This document shows, in pieces, positions 49,881 to 62,605 of a stretch of DNA of 64,000 bases (position 1 is its first letter; every line of letters starts with the position of its first letter). Position numbers and translations under genes: made by a program. The stretch covers positions 1,663,198 to 1,727,197 of the forward strand of contig JAQFVV010006425.1 in assembly GCA_028023455.1 (NCBI GenBank). Reading direction: 5' to 3'. The DNA is from Epiperipatus broadwayi. Taxonomy: Eukaryota > Onychophora > Udeonychophora > Euonychophora > Peripatidae. The notes beneath the pieces are model-generated. The model was not told the DNA's origin. It made no database searches and saw only the letters and a program-made list of their open reading frames with translations.

Positions 49881-50599
49881 TCCCTGACAAGAGTAAAATG
49901 CATCAGTTTGACCATTTTATCTCTGATAACTTCCTTATTAAATTTGAACTATTTACATTTTTTTTAAGTTTCTTTCTTTATATCTGGAACTATACATGCT
50001 GAGGGCAATCTTCTTTGATTATGCCTTTCTTCTATCTAGGCCTACAACATTGCTTACAATGATCTTGTACTGAATGATAACCATGAGTACAATACTCCTT
50101 TCTGGTAAGACAGGGATTTTCAGATGAGGTGGATGCAGAGTTTGCTGGCTTACATCAACTTACATGCATGTGAAATGAAGCTTTATATGCCAGTTTTCAC
50201 TGGACATTGGGGAAAGAAAAGATCATTGCGAATGGCAGGATTCCTTGCCTGACCAATTCAGCTTATGCTTTGGAAATAATATTATAAAATATGGGGACTC
50301 TCCTCTAAAGAAGTGATCTCTGACTTATTCTGATTGATTTTCAGTGTGTAAATTTTATAATGGATGGACTCATACCTTTTTGAGAATCCTCACCCTGAGA
50401 ATATTTTACCCTGATAGTCCATTACAGGTACTATTTTTATCTAGCCCACCACTTTATACTTTTTTCTCCTTCTCTAAAACTTATTTCTATGCTTCCTACC
50501 CTCCTTTCTTTTAATTACAATCCCTTATACACTCCTAACATAAACTTAGATATTTCATTTATATTATTTATTTATGAATAATATTATTCATAAATATTA
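49881..50599. other. Unclassified; contains a microexon-like segment
   Basis: 50040-50104 is flanked by a strong pyrimidine-rich acceptor (TTTCTTCTATCTAG) and a good donor (GTAAGAC) and is open in one frame (AYNIAYNDLVL...). No homology is recognised and the segment is only 65 nt, so it is listed as a candidate only. The rest has no supported feature. Confidence 0.3.
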
Positions 50600-50828
50600 T
50601 TAGTAATGACTTGAAAGGTTGCTATTCTTTCACATGCAGCTTACTATTGTTTTCAGACAGCCAATAGCTGTTAAACAGCTGTTTGAGGAGCAATCAGGCC
50701 TAGACACATGACAGAGATTTTTTGATAAGAAAAGAATGATACCATTCTTTTCTTTTACTTAACTTTTATATATATATATATATATATAAGCCAGTTTTAA
50801 AAATCTTGGCTTGAAAGCATAAATATAT
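50600..50828 (+). repeat. Repeat family X, copy 1 (about 225 bp)
   Basis: Inverted relative to 53204-53420 and to the partial copy 52961-53060. Shared blocks are TAGTAATGACTTGAAAG, GACAGCCAATAGCTGTTAAA and GAAAAGAATGATACCATTCT (itself a palindrome), a TA tract, and ATCTTGGCTTGAAAGCAT. No ORF. Its right end abuts L2 copy 3. Confidence 0.85.
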
Positions 50829-51050
50829 TGTGACAGTCAGATGATGTATGATGGTTTAACCCAGTTCGAATACTAGACGAAAGTACCTTGAGGCCACCCA
50901 TGTGCGAGATATTAAATCAAGAATACTATGACCTCTGCCCTGTTTGCCTATTCTTGAGGCTAACTATGGACCAACCACATTATCTGAGACATGCATAAAT
51001 TATTTTCTCACTGACCCAAAGCTTAGCATCAATGGAGAGAAACATGGACA
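50829..51050 (-). repeat. L2 LTR-like terminus, copy 3
   Basis: The plus strand starts TGTGACAGTCAGATG and ends ACATGGACA, 222 bp. Aligned blocks with copy 2 include GAATACTAGACGAAAGTACC, GTGCGAGAT and CCTGTTTGCC. The outer edge is preceded by CATAAATATAT. Confidence 0.55.
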
Positions 51051-52330
51051 GGAACCCCTACAGAGCTAAATAGTTAAATGTGTGTAAAAGTACTATGAAA
51101 TATGAGTTTTGCATGCCTGGATCATTTGAAAAGTAAAAATAAAGCATTAAAATAAAATTAGAAAACTGAAGCTTTTTAGTTAAATAATAGATATTTAATT
51201 AATGACTTTAAAATATTAATAATGATTTAATTTAATGGCCTTCACTATTCCCCTGAATTAATGAAAACTAATTAGACACTAAAAACAGATTAAACGATAT
51301 AATATTTTTGCGGTCTAGGTCTTTTCTCCCCAATTTTAATAAAATTGTCAACTCGAATCTCCTCAATAAAGTACAATAATAAAAATCTTTCACAAAGCAT
51401 TTTCTAATTGTTTTGCACTAAAAACAGAGTTTAAAAAATATTTAAAATGTATATAGCTAAATCTGATATACATAATAAGCTAGTGGCAGACAAAAGAGGC
51501 ATTATCGAGGAGATCAAGTTGGCAAACAAAGGAAACTTACTCGTATGAAATTTTACAAATATAAATGAAAATTGGAAAGAGATTTAAATGAAAAATTAAC
51601 TTTTAAACTTAACCACAATGGAATACAAAATATTTATACATGTTAGTAATGAAGAATAGCGAAGGAAAAAGGGTTAAATATATAGATAGATGATCACACA
51701 CACACATATATATATATATATTTAAGACTAGTCTAATAAAAATGGTTACATTACAAATATCATTAAATAAAACCAATTCAAAATATAATTCAATTAAGAA
51801 ATGTATGAACAAAAGGGTAGAAAGTAAATAGTTCAATGGAGGAGAGATATGATTACTATCCTGGTTTCTTGGTCATGTTTCCTATGGCATTCATGGCTTG
51901 ATCCAACCGCTATAGGTCATTGTCCAGACAAGGAAAGTGGAAATAAGTAGCATGCTTTTACGAAAAGTCCTACAGACACGGCACAGAGTTCAGATTACTA
52001 TTAGGTGGATACTATGTCATTTTGATGGTATTTAGGAACCTCAGCAATAGGCAAAGCTATTTATTTGCTAGCCAAGCATAGTAGAATCCATCAAATTCAT
52101 ATGACTTTTAGCTTGAGCATGTTCAAACTTCTCCATGATTTTGAAGATGACAGTTGTCTAACTTTTTGGAATAAAATCTCCACAAGCAAAATCTGAAAGA
52201 GTTCTCCAAAGAGAAATCTGAATGCCAGCAAGAAAACTCTGAATAACCAAGTCTTTTGTTCACTCTCCTATTTATAACTTTTTTGTAAGCTACCTTCTAT
52301 TGTTTGTATGATTTTAGATCTTGATAAGCC
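50829..52330 (-). mobile_element. L2 family LTR-like element, copy 3
   Basis: The terminus (50829-51050) is followed by internal sequence, including a GC-richer part at 51840-52330 that has no readable domain. The internal extent is inferred by analogy with the other copies and is uncertain. A short open stretch at about 51478-51547 (KLVADKRGIIEEIK) is too short to interpret. Confidence 0.35.
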
Positions 52331-52897
52331 CACCCACACACTCCTTTGTTTCAAGGTAACATTTTCTAAAAATACCTTTTACTTTTTTATTCTAAATTTC
52401 TTTCTTTAAAGTTTGAATTTTATTAATTAAAAAAGAAAGAAAGAGAAGGCCATTTTTAATTTGACTTGAATGGGCTCACTAATTAAAACATACATTCCTT
52501 TAGAAAATGTTGGTGGGCTTATCTCAAAATGAAATCATACGCCATATTTTAACAAGATTTTAACAAAAAATATATTCTTATTTTTTTATAGTAAAATAAG
52601 CATTTTATTTCAGCAGAATTTTGCATTAACTCATATATATATATATATACACTTGACGTATATATATGTTTGACTAATAGGTTTTACAAGTAATTTTTAT
52701 TAACAGAAATCTAATCTTAGAATGGAATTTGTTTAACAAAATATTTAAATGCAATACAAATTATATAAACATAATTAATTTTAGCTTTAATGCAAAACCC
52801 TGCTGATATTGGACTATAAACTTAATTCAGATCTATAATACTAACTAAGTTTATAGAAGGCTGTGAAGCATGGATCAGACTTCAGATCCATTGCTTC

Positions 52898-53203
52898 AAT
52901 ATAAACATATACATTTATTACTCACTGAGTTATTAATTTATGATATTACAGTGTGAAATCTGATCGCTCCTCAGACTGCTGTTTAACAGCTATTGGCTGT
53001 CTGAAAACAATAGTAAGGTGCATGTGAAAGAATTGCAACCTTTCAAGTCATTACTAATTGAATAACAACATGCGATTTAGAACAAATATTATTTACATAC
53101 ATTGCTGATAACTTATATTAACATCTAGAAAATTGTGGTGTAGTAAATGTCACACTGTAATATCTAAATTAATAATTCAGTGAGTAATAAATGTATATGT
53201 TTA
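52898..53203. repeat. Foldback repeat enclosing partial family X copy
   Basis: Arms of about 57 bp, 52898-52956 (AACATATACATTTATTACTC, AGTGTGA) and 53147-53203 (its inverse), enclose family X copy 2 (52961-53060, antisense) and about 85 bp of other DNA. The right arm runs directly into family X copy 3. Confidence 0.75.
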
Positions 53204-53420
53204 TATATTCATGCTTTCAAGCCAAGATGCTTAAGACTGGCTTATATATATATAAAAGTTAAGTAAAAAAAAAGAATGGTATCATTCTTTTCTTATCAAA
53301 ACATCTGTCATGTGTCTGGCCTGATCGCTCCTCAGACCGCTGTTTAACAGCTATTGGCTGTCTGAAAACAATAGTAAGGTGCATGTGAAAGAATAGCAAA
53401 CTTTCAAGTCATTACTAATT
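53204..53420 (-). repeat. Repeat family X, copy 3
   Basis: Full-length antisense copy, closely similar to copy 1 at 50600-50828 with small indels, including a shorter TA tract. Copies 1 and 3 form an inverted pair about 2.4 kb apart. Confidence 0.85.
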
Positions 53421-53926
53421 TAATAACAACATGTGATTTAAAACAAATAAATATTATTTTATGAATATTATTTTAAACCATTTAGTTACCTTTTTTTTAT
53501 TAACTTGTGTGCATTCAAAAAAAACTATTTTATTTTATTACACTACTTTCTTTATTATTTTTCTACAGATATTTTATTTTTATTTATTTATTTAACTTGA
53601 TTTTATTCTATGTATTTCCATTATTTTATTTACTTACTTATTCCTACTAACATTATTTTAAACCATTACTTTGACCAATTTATTTACAAACATTTTTCCT
53701 TATTAATATGCGCATGCCAGAAAAAAAATCTTTTATCCAGTGATGTCTCCATTATTATTCTCTGAAAACATTTTTTTAAAAATTTGTTATTTTAGTTTTA
53801 AATAATGAAATCTCTGATTCAGGCTTATTACCTACTTCAAAATAATTATATTCAACTCATTATCCATTTCCAGTTCTTTGTTTTTTTCCTTTACTTTAAC
53901 ATTCCATCCATTTGCTGATCCTAAAC
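53421..53926. other. AT-rich stretch, nothing recognised
   Basis: No supported feature. It may be the 3' non-coding part of the coiled-coil ORF region. Confidence 0.4.
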
Positions 53927-54640
53927 TCAGTCAGGCAGTTCTTTCTTTTTACCTACTAATTCTAATATGTAAATTAATTTTCTCCTTTTGTCTCTCACTT
54001 GCCTGAAATCTATTATCTTGTCTCTCTCCCATTCTGTTCTATTTTCAACTTCGTATAACTGAAAACCTTTATTCTGAGCAAAACTCCTCAGTTCTTCAAA
54101 TTGTCCTACTTTATTTTTAATCATATCGATAACAGTGAACAGAAAAAAATCATCTTCTATAGTCCTTTTGAATGTATTAACTAAAATTGCTCTATAGATG
54201 GCTTATTGCTTAATCAATTTATTTCTTATCTCTTGGTCTGTATTTTGTAACTTTTCTACTCCACTATCTATCTGTATCCAATCTTTACAAATTTCTATCT
54301 CTACATCTACCTTGCCTGTTCTAACACTATCTTCTTCTACTTCTGCTCTCATTTCCTTTATGCTTTATGCTACTATCACCCTTTTCTGACTTTCTTCATT
54401 CACTTATTTTTCTATGGCTTCTATGGCTATGTGATTTCTCTCTAATTTCTCCATTACTTCATATCTCATTGCCTTTATTTCTCTAATTATTTCTAATTTA
54501 AACTCACTAATTTCTCCCTTCAATTCTGCTTTGAGCTTTTGATGACTTTGCTTGAATTCCTGATGCATTTCTTCCATTCTTCTCAATATTGTTTTCATCA
54601 TTATCCATGGCTCAGATATCTCTTTTTTTTTTCCCACCAT
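53927..54640 (-). pseudogene. Decayed coiled-coil ORF (238 codons, three stops)
   Basis: On the minus strand one frame from ATG 54640 to 53927 is interrupted only by three TAA codons (54406-54404, 54367-54365, 54205-54203) and has no frameshift. The N-terminal third is Lys/Glu-rich and heptad-like (RRMEEMHQEFKQ, EISEFKLEIIREI), a strong coiled coil. The C-terminal part reads RTEWERDKIIDFRQVRDKRR and remains charged. Such a profile fits the ORF1/Gag-like protein of a retroelement, but no nucleic-acid-binding motif is seen and the family is not recognised. It could also be a decayed host pseudogene. Confidence 0.55.
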
Positions 54641-55147
54641 TTTTGAGACAAAATTTTAATTTCAAAGTTGTTTTTTGTTTTTAATGTTTATTTAACTAAC
54701 ACTTTCATTTAAAATAAATTCAAATATTACAATACTGTTTACTTATTCTCTTAAAATGGAACATATGACTAACTCCAACCTCTTGTCTTTTTTTCTCTAC
54801 CCATCCTCAGTGCCCTAAATATGCTTAAAATATCTAATTGTCTTTACTTTCTCTCTTTTCATTTAATTGTTTTTTCCTTTATAATTTGTCTGCTTTGGTC
54901 TGTTCTTTTTCCCAAATTATAACACTTTCTTAATTACAATTGCAATTTAGCATTACTTTAAATTTTTATTTTTTAATTCTATTTGACATATGATTAATTA
55001 TTGGCATATATGATGGTTCTGCTCCCACATTGGGAAAGCCAAATGAACCAGGTGGGGATAGTAGATCGAATAAAAAACAAAATATTGCATAACATTTTTA
55101 CTCTTTAATAAAAATGGAAAATTGTGAAAAGCAAAATTGTAAGACTT

Positions 55148-55150
<3 letters not shown>
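54641..55150. other. AT-rich stretch, nothing recognised
   Basis: No supported feature. Confidence 0.45.

Positions 55151-55221
<71 letters not shown>
55151..55221. repeat. (TA)n microsatellite, about 35 units
   Basis: Uninterrupted TA array. Open frames on both strands through it (repeated Ile-Tyr) are artefacts. Confidence 0.95.
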
Positions 55222-55224
<3 letters not shown>

Positions 55225-55721
55225 ACAATTATCTATTATAAATTCGATCTACTTCAGCTGCAATTTAAGTATTGCACAACACTGGCCCTTAGCCAGAGAA
55301 ACATAATACCCAGAGGGTACCTATGACCAGGCCAAAGATATATAAAATACATAACTACAACCACATTTGCAGGCCATAGATCTTCTCGACTGCTGGATTC
55401 AACCCCTGTCATTGAGAGCACTTTATTTGTTTTGAAGTAAACTTTAGGCATCAGCTATCTACCAGAAATAGTTAACTTACTCTGAATGATAATTCAGCAC
55501 CTAAGAAATCCCAACTAGCTCAACAAAAATATTGAATAAACTACATGTCTAACTTCTCTGCTAAATTGTTCTTAGTGGTATAATTAAAGAATTGACCAAC
55601 AGTGATTGACAGACAGATAACTTATTTTAAATAAAATGTTTAATATAATTTGTAAACTAATTTTACAAGATTTAATAAATATAAACAATGATTTTATATA
55701 TATAATAACCACACACATTCT
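55222..55721. other. No gene recognised
   Basis: Slightly GC-richer around 55260-55560, with no domain, splice pair or repeat match that I can defend. Confidence 0.4.
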
Positions 55722-57062
55722 GAATAAAACACTCAATAGTAATATAATATAAACATAAAGCATTAAAATAAGTACAAAGCATTAAAACACACACACATAT
55801 TTTATCATAAGCTATTTGTGTGTTTAAGAAAGTTCTGCCAAACCTGCACATAAATAGTTCATTTTTATGTTGGCTCAGAAAATACTCAAAGATTGCAATG
55901 GCTACTTAAATTAATATCAAGAATGGGGAAAAAATGTTATTACCTATAGGATTTTAAATGTTGTGGCTTCTTGCTCTTTGCTGTTGCATGTGTGTTTTAC
56001 CAACTGGTTGGATTTTGGGTTTCTGATGCAGTCCTGATGATTGTGGTTCCAGGCTATTTCTTACTTCAGGCAGTTAGACATGTTGGTAACTTCAAATTAT
56101 TAGATGGGCATTGCTTATATCAGTCAGATTGTTGATGTTCTGTTGGACTGAGTCTGGAATCTCATTGCATGTTCCAATGGCTGCTTAACACAGCATTGTC
56201 TTTATTGAAAAATGTATCTAATAGATTATTAAATCTATATATATGAATGACTGACTGACAAAATTTTCAGCCCTATTTATGTGATGATATTGTTGTTATC
56301 TTTTAATTATTATTATTTTTAATTCCAATGCTTTTGTAGATAAAATTTAGGATAAGATGCATTTTTAATTAATCCTGTTGTTTATGAATTTTAATTAGTT
56401 AATTAGTAGCCATTGGTAATCCCATGCCTATGTAGCTTATCAGTATGTGCAATCTTTGAGGAAATTTTTTAACTTTAATTATGAGCTTTTTCATATTTTT
56501 ATATTTAACTTTCATATTTTATTTTATTTTTAACACACACACACATTTTATTATTTTCTTTATATTTAAAATCAACATTTTTACATACACATATTTATTT
56601 TATTTTAAATAAATGGAAAGTAAGATTTTTTGGTTTTTGAGATTTTTTTTTTTTCTTTAATAGTTTTAAATTTTTTGTTACATTCCCCCTCAGGCTAAGT
56701 GCATTTTCTTTTAATAAAACTAAATTTCCAAATACCACTTTTTTAATTTACTCTAAAGTTTAGTTTTTGCCAAGATATTTTTTTACCCCTCTAATTACTC
56801 TTTAATTTGTAAAACTTTATGAATTGACTTTTAGCAAATTGTGTTTTGTTTTAAACTAATAATAATAAAAAACTCTTCAGACTTCTATAAATTTATTTTT
56901 TTCAAAGATGTTTTTTAATTCAATTATTTACTGACAACTTATTCTGCAGTGTTTTTATTATTCATTAATCAATTTTAAGACTTTTACATTATCTATGAAA
57001 ATTTTTATTTTTAATAATTTTAGATAAAATTATTACATATACCTTGCCTAGTGGTACAAAAC
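55722..57062 (+). repeat. Long direct repeat D, copy B
   Basis: Collinear with 46831-47382 plus 49061-49880, without the 1.68-kb insertion, so copy B shows the pre-insertion arrangement (TTAAATCTATATATATGAATG at about 56225-56245). Its right end, near 57062, is cut by L2 copy 4. Confidence 0.85.
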
Positions 57063-57082
57063 CCGGTGAAAAAAAAATACTA

Positions 57083-57303
57083 TGTAACAGTCAAGTTTGT
57101 ACATTCGCGTAACAGAATTCAGAATCCAAGCAAAAGAGACCGAAGCTGACCAGACTAGGACTGTGACATCCCGAGTCCGACCACACTTCAACTCGTAAGC
57201 CAGGATTCCAAGACTCAAGACCCTACGAATGACCACCTTGAAATTACACATAGTAGACCTCTTTCCACACGGCCGACATAGGTCACGGAGAAGCAATGAG
57301 ACT
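57083..57303 (-). repeat. L2 LTR-like terminus, copy 4
   Basis: The plus strand starts TGTAACAGTCAAGTTTGTAC and ends GCAATGAGACT, 221 bp. It is closest to copy 1 (inverse), where TCTGTTACGCGAATGTACAA-type and GGTCAGCTT blocks align. The adjacent polypurine tract is degenerate. Confidence 0.6.
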
Positions 57304-59340
57304 CTGATAATTAAAAGAAAGGTTCTTAATTGACTAAAATATCACTAATTTAATTTAACTTAATGCATAGTTTTCACATATATAGACTATAAAGGATAAT
57401 TAGAATTGGATTGAATTAAATCAATAACGAGACAGAGAACGAAATACATTAAATTAATTATATATTTATTTACAATTGGCATGAAATTGATCAGTTTTAC
57501 ACATTTCAGCGTCGAATGTACAAACATTGGGTGGATAAGAGAACACATTCTCTTTTTATATACAATTATAAATAGCTTTATATAAATAATTTTTATACAA
57601 TTCAAAATAGCTTTAGATAAATACTTTCATTTAATTTTCATAAATGGGTTTGACATGTGCCCATCTTATGAGTTGCTTTTCAATTAATACATATTTTCAC
57701 TACGTTATGTCTATAAATCTCGATGAGCCAAATCCTATTACATTTGTGGCTGGAAGATACATAATTATATCAAACTTTGATCATGAATTTATTTACTAAA
57801 ATACCCATATATAATTTAAGAACGAGCGCATAAACCAGCTCAAGTAATGATCGATCGAACATGGCTTTCGAGAGAAAATTTCAGAATGTTGAAAGCGTTA
57901 TATAAAGGTGGGAGAGTTGGCTGCATAAGATTTTACCAATGCGCTATGGCACAGGTAAACAATAATAGGAAAAGTCGCTCTGCGGATGGATGAAATAACT
58001 TCAGGGTTCTTGCGACAAACGCCGGTACCCTGTAACCGATCGCAATGCTGCGTGAAAAGGAACATTGTGTTCAGAAATGGCGGGGGTCTTACGTGCTAAC
58101 CTGGCCTTGGCTCAGGCTTCGCTACTGCTCTACCCTATAAGAGAAGATGTGCTGGCAATGCCGTGGCTCCATCTTAAGATACGTATATTACGTATAGCAG
58201 CAAAACGAGAATATTTTTATAAAATAATATCACATCCGCCAAGCAAAGAATAGTATATTTCATACTATGAAATATGAGTTAATAGCATATTAGCTCTATC
58301 AAATTGGGACCAACTCTTGCATAGCCTGATAATAAATGTCTATGCTACTAAAGGGAATACTATTACATCTGTACTTTGACATGTTCGATCTATTAAGTTA
58401 CTTATAGATAATAAATATTTAAGGAGGAAAAGTATATTTCTATGGACTTAAGAATTTAAATGTCAAATATACTTATATGATCAAGGCTAAATTTAATTCT
58501 AAATAAACTTATCAAGTTAAGTTTTTTTTTAAATGGTTGATTATAAAAGAGCCACATTTCACATATTAAATCATTTAAATAATAAAAAAAAATAGGATTT
58601 CGAATAAGCGCAGAAAGTTGACGCTACAAACAAATTATACGAAGATTTTCAAATAATATCTTCTTAAAATATACATGAAATTAAGTGCTCACTGTTTCGA
58701 AATTTTGGCATATAAAATATAATAAGCATTAAAATAAAATAAGCAAAGAAATATAGACACAACTGCAGTGATATAACTTTAAACTAAATACTTTACTTTA
58801 AATGAAAGGAAAATATAAATTACTCAGATTATTTAAACTTTAACAAACATAAAATTTCGGATAGCAATTAACATATTTAAAATATTAATTAAATGGATTT
58901 AAGTTTTGGTTACATTTAGCTTTATCATTATTTTAAAAGAAAGTTAGCTAACTTAGATAGATATTATTACATTTAGAATTATACAGAATTACACAAAATT
59001 ACACAGAGCTCTGCGGTTTGAAAAATAAAACGGTACCAGTATGATTTATCTGCAAGTTCTTGGCTGTTGGTTTGGTTTAGTTTGACTGGGCGGCATCATC
59101 TGTCCCATTATGTTAGGCTCGTCTCTTCTATCGGCATGATGGTGGTTTAGGCATTTTGACGAGAGAAACCCCGTTCTCCCGCGGAGTAACAGCAATAAGA
59201 TGCTCGCTTTTAGCCGGACATGTTAAACTTTAACAATTGTGAAGACTGGCTACAACTCTCACTAACAATATGGCTGTCCCTGTTGTACCAGACACTCCAC
59301 TTCTTTTTATTACTGAGAGTAACATTAGATCACTGTTGAC
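57083..59340 (-). mobile_element. L2 family LTR-like element, copy 4
   Basis: The terminus is at 57083-57303. The internal region includes GC-rich blocks at 57830-58210 and 59040-59280. The first aligns with copy 1 at about 12700-12960 (CCGTGGCTCCATCTTAAGAT against the complement of the 12800 region). The second has weaker similarity to 11290-11330. No RT or integrase motif was recognised; the open frames 57048-57296 (-) and 58065-58253 (+) are incidental. The right boundary is approximate. Confidence 0.5.
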
Positions 59341-61279
59341 CTAGAAAATTTGATTTATGGTGATCCAAAGTGATAATAATATTCTGATATAAATGCCATC
59401 AACTAGACATAGGGAGAAAAAAAAATCTTAAACAATGTTTAATGCAATTGGGAAACAGGACACAGAAACAAATGTCAGCCAAACACAAATAATTATTAAT
59501 TATTCTGAGATTTATTAAATAAAAAATTTAATAAAAAGTCCACCCTGTATTTGTCTGAGAGTTCATGTGAATATTGTAGCATCAAAACATATTGGCAGAT
59601 AATTTTGTTTTGTCATCTAAATTTATAGGGAATTGTAATGAACTTTCTGCCATCAATTTATTTACACACATTATGCCCTTTTTCATTTCTATTTTTTTTT
59701 TTTAGAGATTTTTAGTAAAGATGATCTTGAACAGAAGTTTAACAAACAGTGCAAAGCAATCATTCCTTAACCTGGTAAAGACATCAGGACCTAAACAAGG
59801 ATGTCCTATGCTCCTTAAACACTCATAAGGGCTTGTATTTATTATATGACCTTTAAGGTTGCCTCTGAACAAGTAAAAGAGAAAAGATTCCAATTTTACT
59901 TAAATTTAAATACAATAAAACAAAATCTCATACTCTACACATCATACAAAAAAAACAGAATTACATAATTGATAAATTGCCAACCATAAGGTCTATGATC
60001 TGCAGAAAATGCAGACACATGTTAAACTAAATTAATTTTAAATAAAAAGGGATAGGTAATCTAAAAAGAAAAACTACTATTATCTGCCAATGCTTTTAAC
60101 AACAAATATTAATAAAAAAATGAGTATAAACTAACACTTTACAATACTCTCTCTGACAAAGCAATAAAATTAATTCTTAAGCTAATTCTAAGCATTTTAT
60201 AGGTTTCATTAAAATACATATAATAAAAGAAATATGTGTAAATTGATCAATAGTATCTACTTCTTCAAATAAACCTATCATATGTTTTTTTTTCTTTTCT
60301 TTAAGTATCAATCTGAGATTAAAACCCTGGTTAAAATATAAGAATGTTCTGTTATCTCCAACGCTTCAATATACCCTACTGATTTATTTCCTTGGTGTGA
60401 GCAAGGTTGAGTTTCTGCAAGTACACACTTCTGTTGCTTTGGATCTCCTGTAAGCTGGTCATGGTGTATGGAGGTCAATTTTAGGATCAGTTTTGGACTA
60501 ATGATAACACAATTGTAGAGCTTTGAAGTTCATCTCAGAATGGTCTTAACATGGCATACTTATGATCTTTTTCTTCAAGACTAGTAGTTTTTGCATTCTG
60601 AATTAATGGTCACTATCTTCAGTAATAATTTGTATTCTTTTCATTTTTACAGTCAGTTTTCAGGATAACAACATCTATAATAACAACTGGACGAGCTTTT
60701 CTTTTTTCTGATGATTTCTTTAACTGTTATCTATTATCAATCCATAAATAGCAATCCACAATTTCCAATTAGCAAAAATAAATCATAAGCAATCCACAAT
60801 TAGCAAATAGCAAATATAAGATGCAATAAAAAAAAAACAGAGCTTTTATATTCTATTTTTATCTCCTGTCAAACCTTGACTGATAATCTAACAAGGGCCA
60901 GTTTCTTGCTTCTTTCCTTTTTAAATACCACTTGATTTTAAAACTATCATGATTAAAAATTAGAAAACCAGTCTCAGCTTTTAAAATAAAATTTTAATTG
61001 ATTTTAATCACAATAGTCTTAAAATCGAGACAAAAGGAAATTATTTTAACTAAAATCTTTTGAAACTAAAATTGTATAATTTTCAAAATATAAAACAGTA
61101 TATGTGCTTTGGCACATATTCTTACAACCCAAATAAATATAACAAACTATAAAGCTTTATCTAACAACATTTTACATATCATTATAAACCAGTCAACACA
61201 TAGACAATCTCAATATCAATAACACTCAACAATTTCAAACTGTTGTCAAGGCAACCTCCTTTTAACAATAATATAAATG
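59341..61279. other. No gene recognised
   Basis: A GC-richer part at 60380-60600 is open for about 75 codons on the minus strand but shows no domain or splice context. A short direct repeat of AGCAATCCACAATT lies at 60749-60803. Nothing else is supported. Confidence 0.4.
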
Positions 61280-61757
61280 CTTGATTTTGTTATTTTTATG
61301 AAAATAAAGATGAAAAATTTTATAAAGTATTATAAATATGAAAATTTAGATACAGAATTAATGAAGTATTGAATAGCTTCACGCTTGCAGATCTAACTGC
61401 TTCAGCTTCACCTATTTAAATAGAAAGTAGGTTGAAGTAAAGAAGGGTTCCCCTCTTTTCTTCCATAGCATAAGCTTGTGGTTAAACACCTGTAGAAGTC
61501 CCTACCATTGCATTTTACACACATATGCTCGAGGTTACAGCCTCAGTAAATATTACATACCGAATTAATATGATTCTTGTGTACATAGTCCACATGCCAC
61601 TGCCTTCCTATAATGTGGTTGATGTACACAAAAATCATATTACTTCTGTATCTAAAATTTTTATATTTAAATTAATTTTGTATCTAAATTTTCATATTTA
61701 TAATAGTTTACAAGTTTTTTCATCTTTATTTTTTCATAAAAAATAAGAAAATCAGGC
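61280..61757. repeat. Nested inverted repeats
   Basis: The outer arms 61280-61361 and 61672-61757 are close reverse complements (ATCTAAATTTTCATATTTAT and its inverse). Inside, 61570-61638 is a second hairpin (ATTCTTGTGTACATAGTCCA against GTGGTTGATGTACACAAAAA). The open frame 61525-61746 across it is incidental. Confidence 0.8.
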
Positions 61758-62334
61758 ATTTATATTGTAATGGTACATGAGGGAGCTTAAGTAGTAATAA
61801 GTTATTAAATTAGCCTACATGTTAAGAAGTCAAATATTGTAAGTACAAAACGTATTAAAACTATGAGATGTGATAAATATGGAATATCTAAATATGTAGG
61901 AAACAGTTGTTCATGTAATTAAGAACAAAATATATTATATTAAATTTAAACTACATACAAGGCAAGTGATAACTAAAACTAAACCTAGCTAGAATAGACT
62001 ATAATCATGTTTCTATATATATATGCATAATATATATAATTAATTCTCAAACAATGCTAGGTACTCTAATCAATCTTCAAAATAATTATGTATTTATCCA
62101 AATATCTCAGGATAAATTATGAATTAAATATTGCCTTTTTATTATGTGATCCAAATAAATAAATGATAAGTGATCTAATCTTACAAAAAACAAACAAATA
62201 AATGGAATGCTAATTTTAACAAATAAATTAATGTTTTATTTATATTAATACATTATAAATGGGCATGCATAAGAATATAACAATAATAAGTATCTATTGC
62301 CTATTGAAAAAAAATATATAAATAATTATTTACT
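61758..62334. other. AT-rich stretch, nothing recognised
   Basis: No supported feature. Confidence 0.45.
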
Positions 62335-62605
62335 TCCTTATTGAAAAAATTAAAAGACTGAAGTGGAGTTGGTCTGGACATATTGCTAAAAGAGATGATA
62401 ATAGATAGACAATTAAAATCTTAAACTGGATTCCAAGAGATTGTAAAATACCCAGAAAGAGACCATATGTGAGATGGATGGATGAAATAAGAAAATGAGC
62501 AGGGGCGATATGGAGAAGAGAAGCTAAAGATTGGAAAAAAATGGATTGAACTTGGAGGGACCTTCATACTGCAATGGATTAATAATGGTTGATGATGATG
62601 ATGAC
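62335..62605 (+). mobile_element. 5'-truncated RTE LINE tail
   Basis: Matches 20818-21083 of the main RTE over its whole length (about 90 percent identical by eye), covering the WSW.GHI..R C-terminal coding segment, and ends in GGTTGATGATGATGATGAC. A stop within the coding part and small indels show it is dead on arrival. Extreme 5' truncation is the usual LINE outcome. The antisense open frame here is a shadow. Confidence 0.9.

Noticed and set aside
60440-60530. Minus-strand open stretch of about 75 codons in a GC-richer patch
   Set aside because: No start, no splice sites and no recognisable motif.
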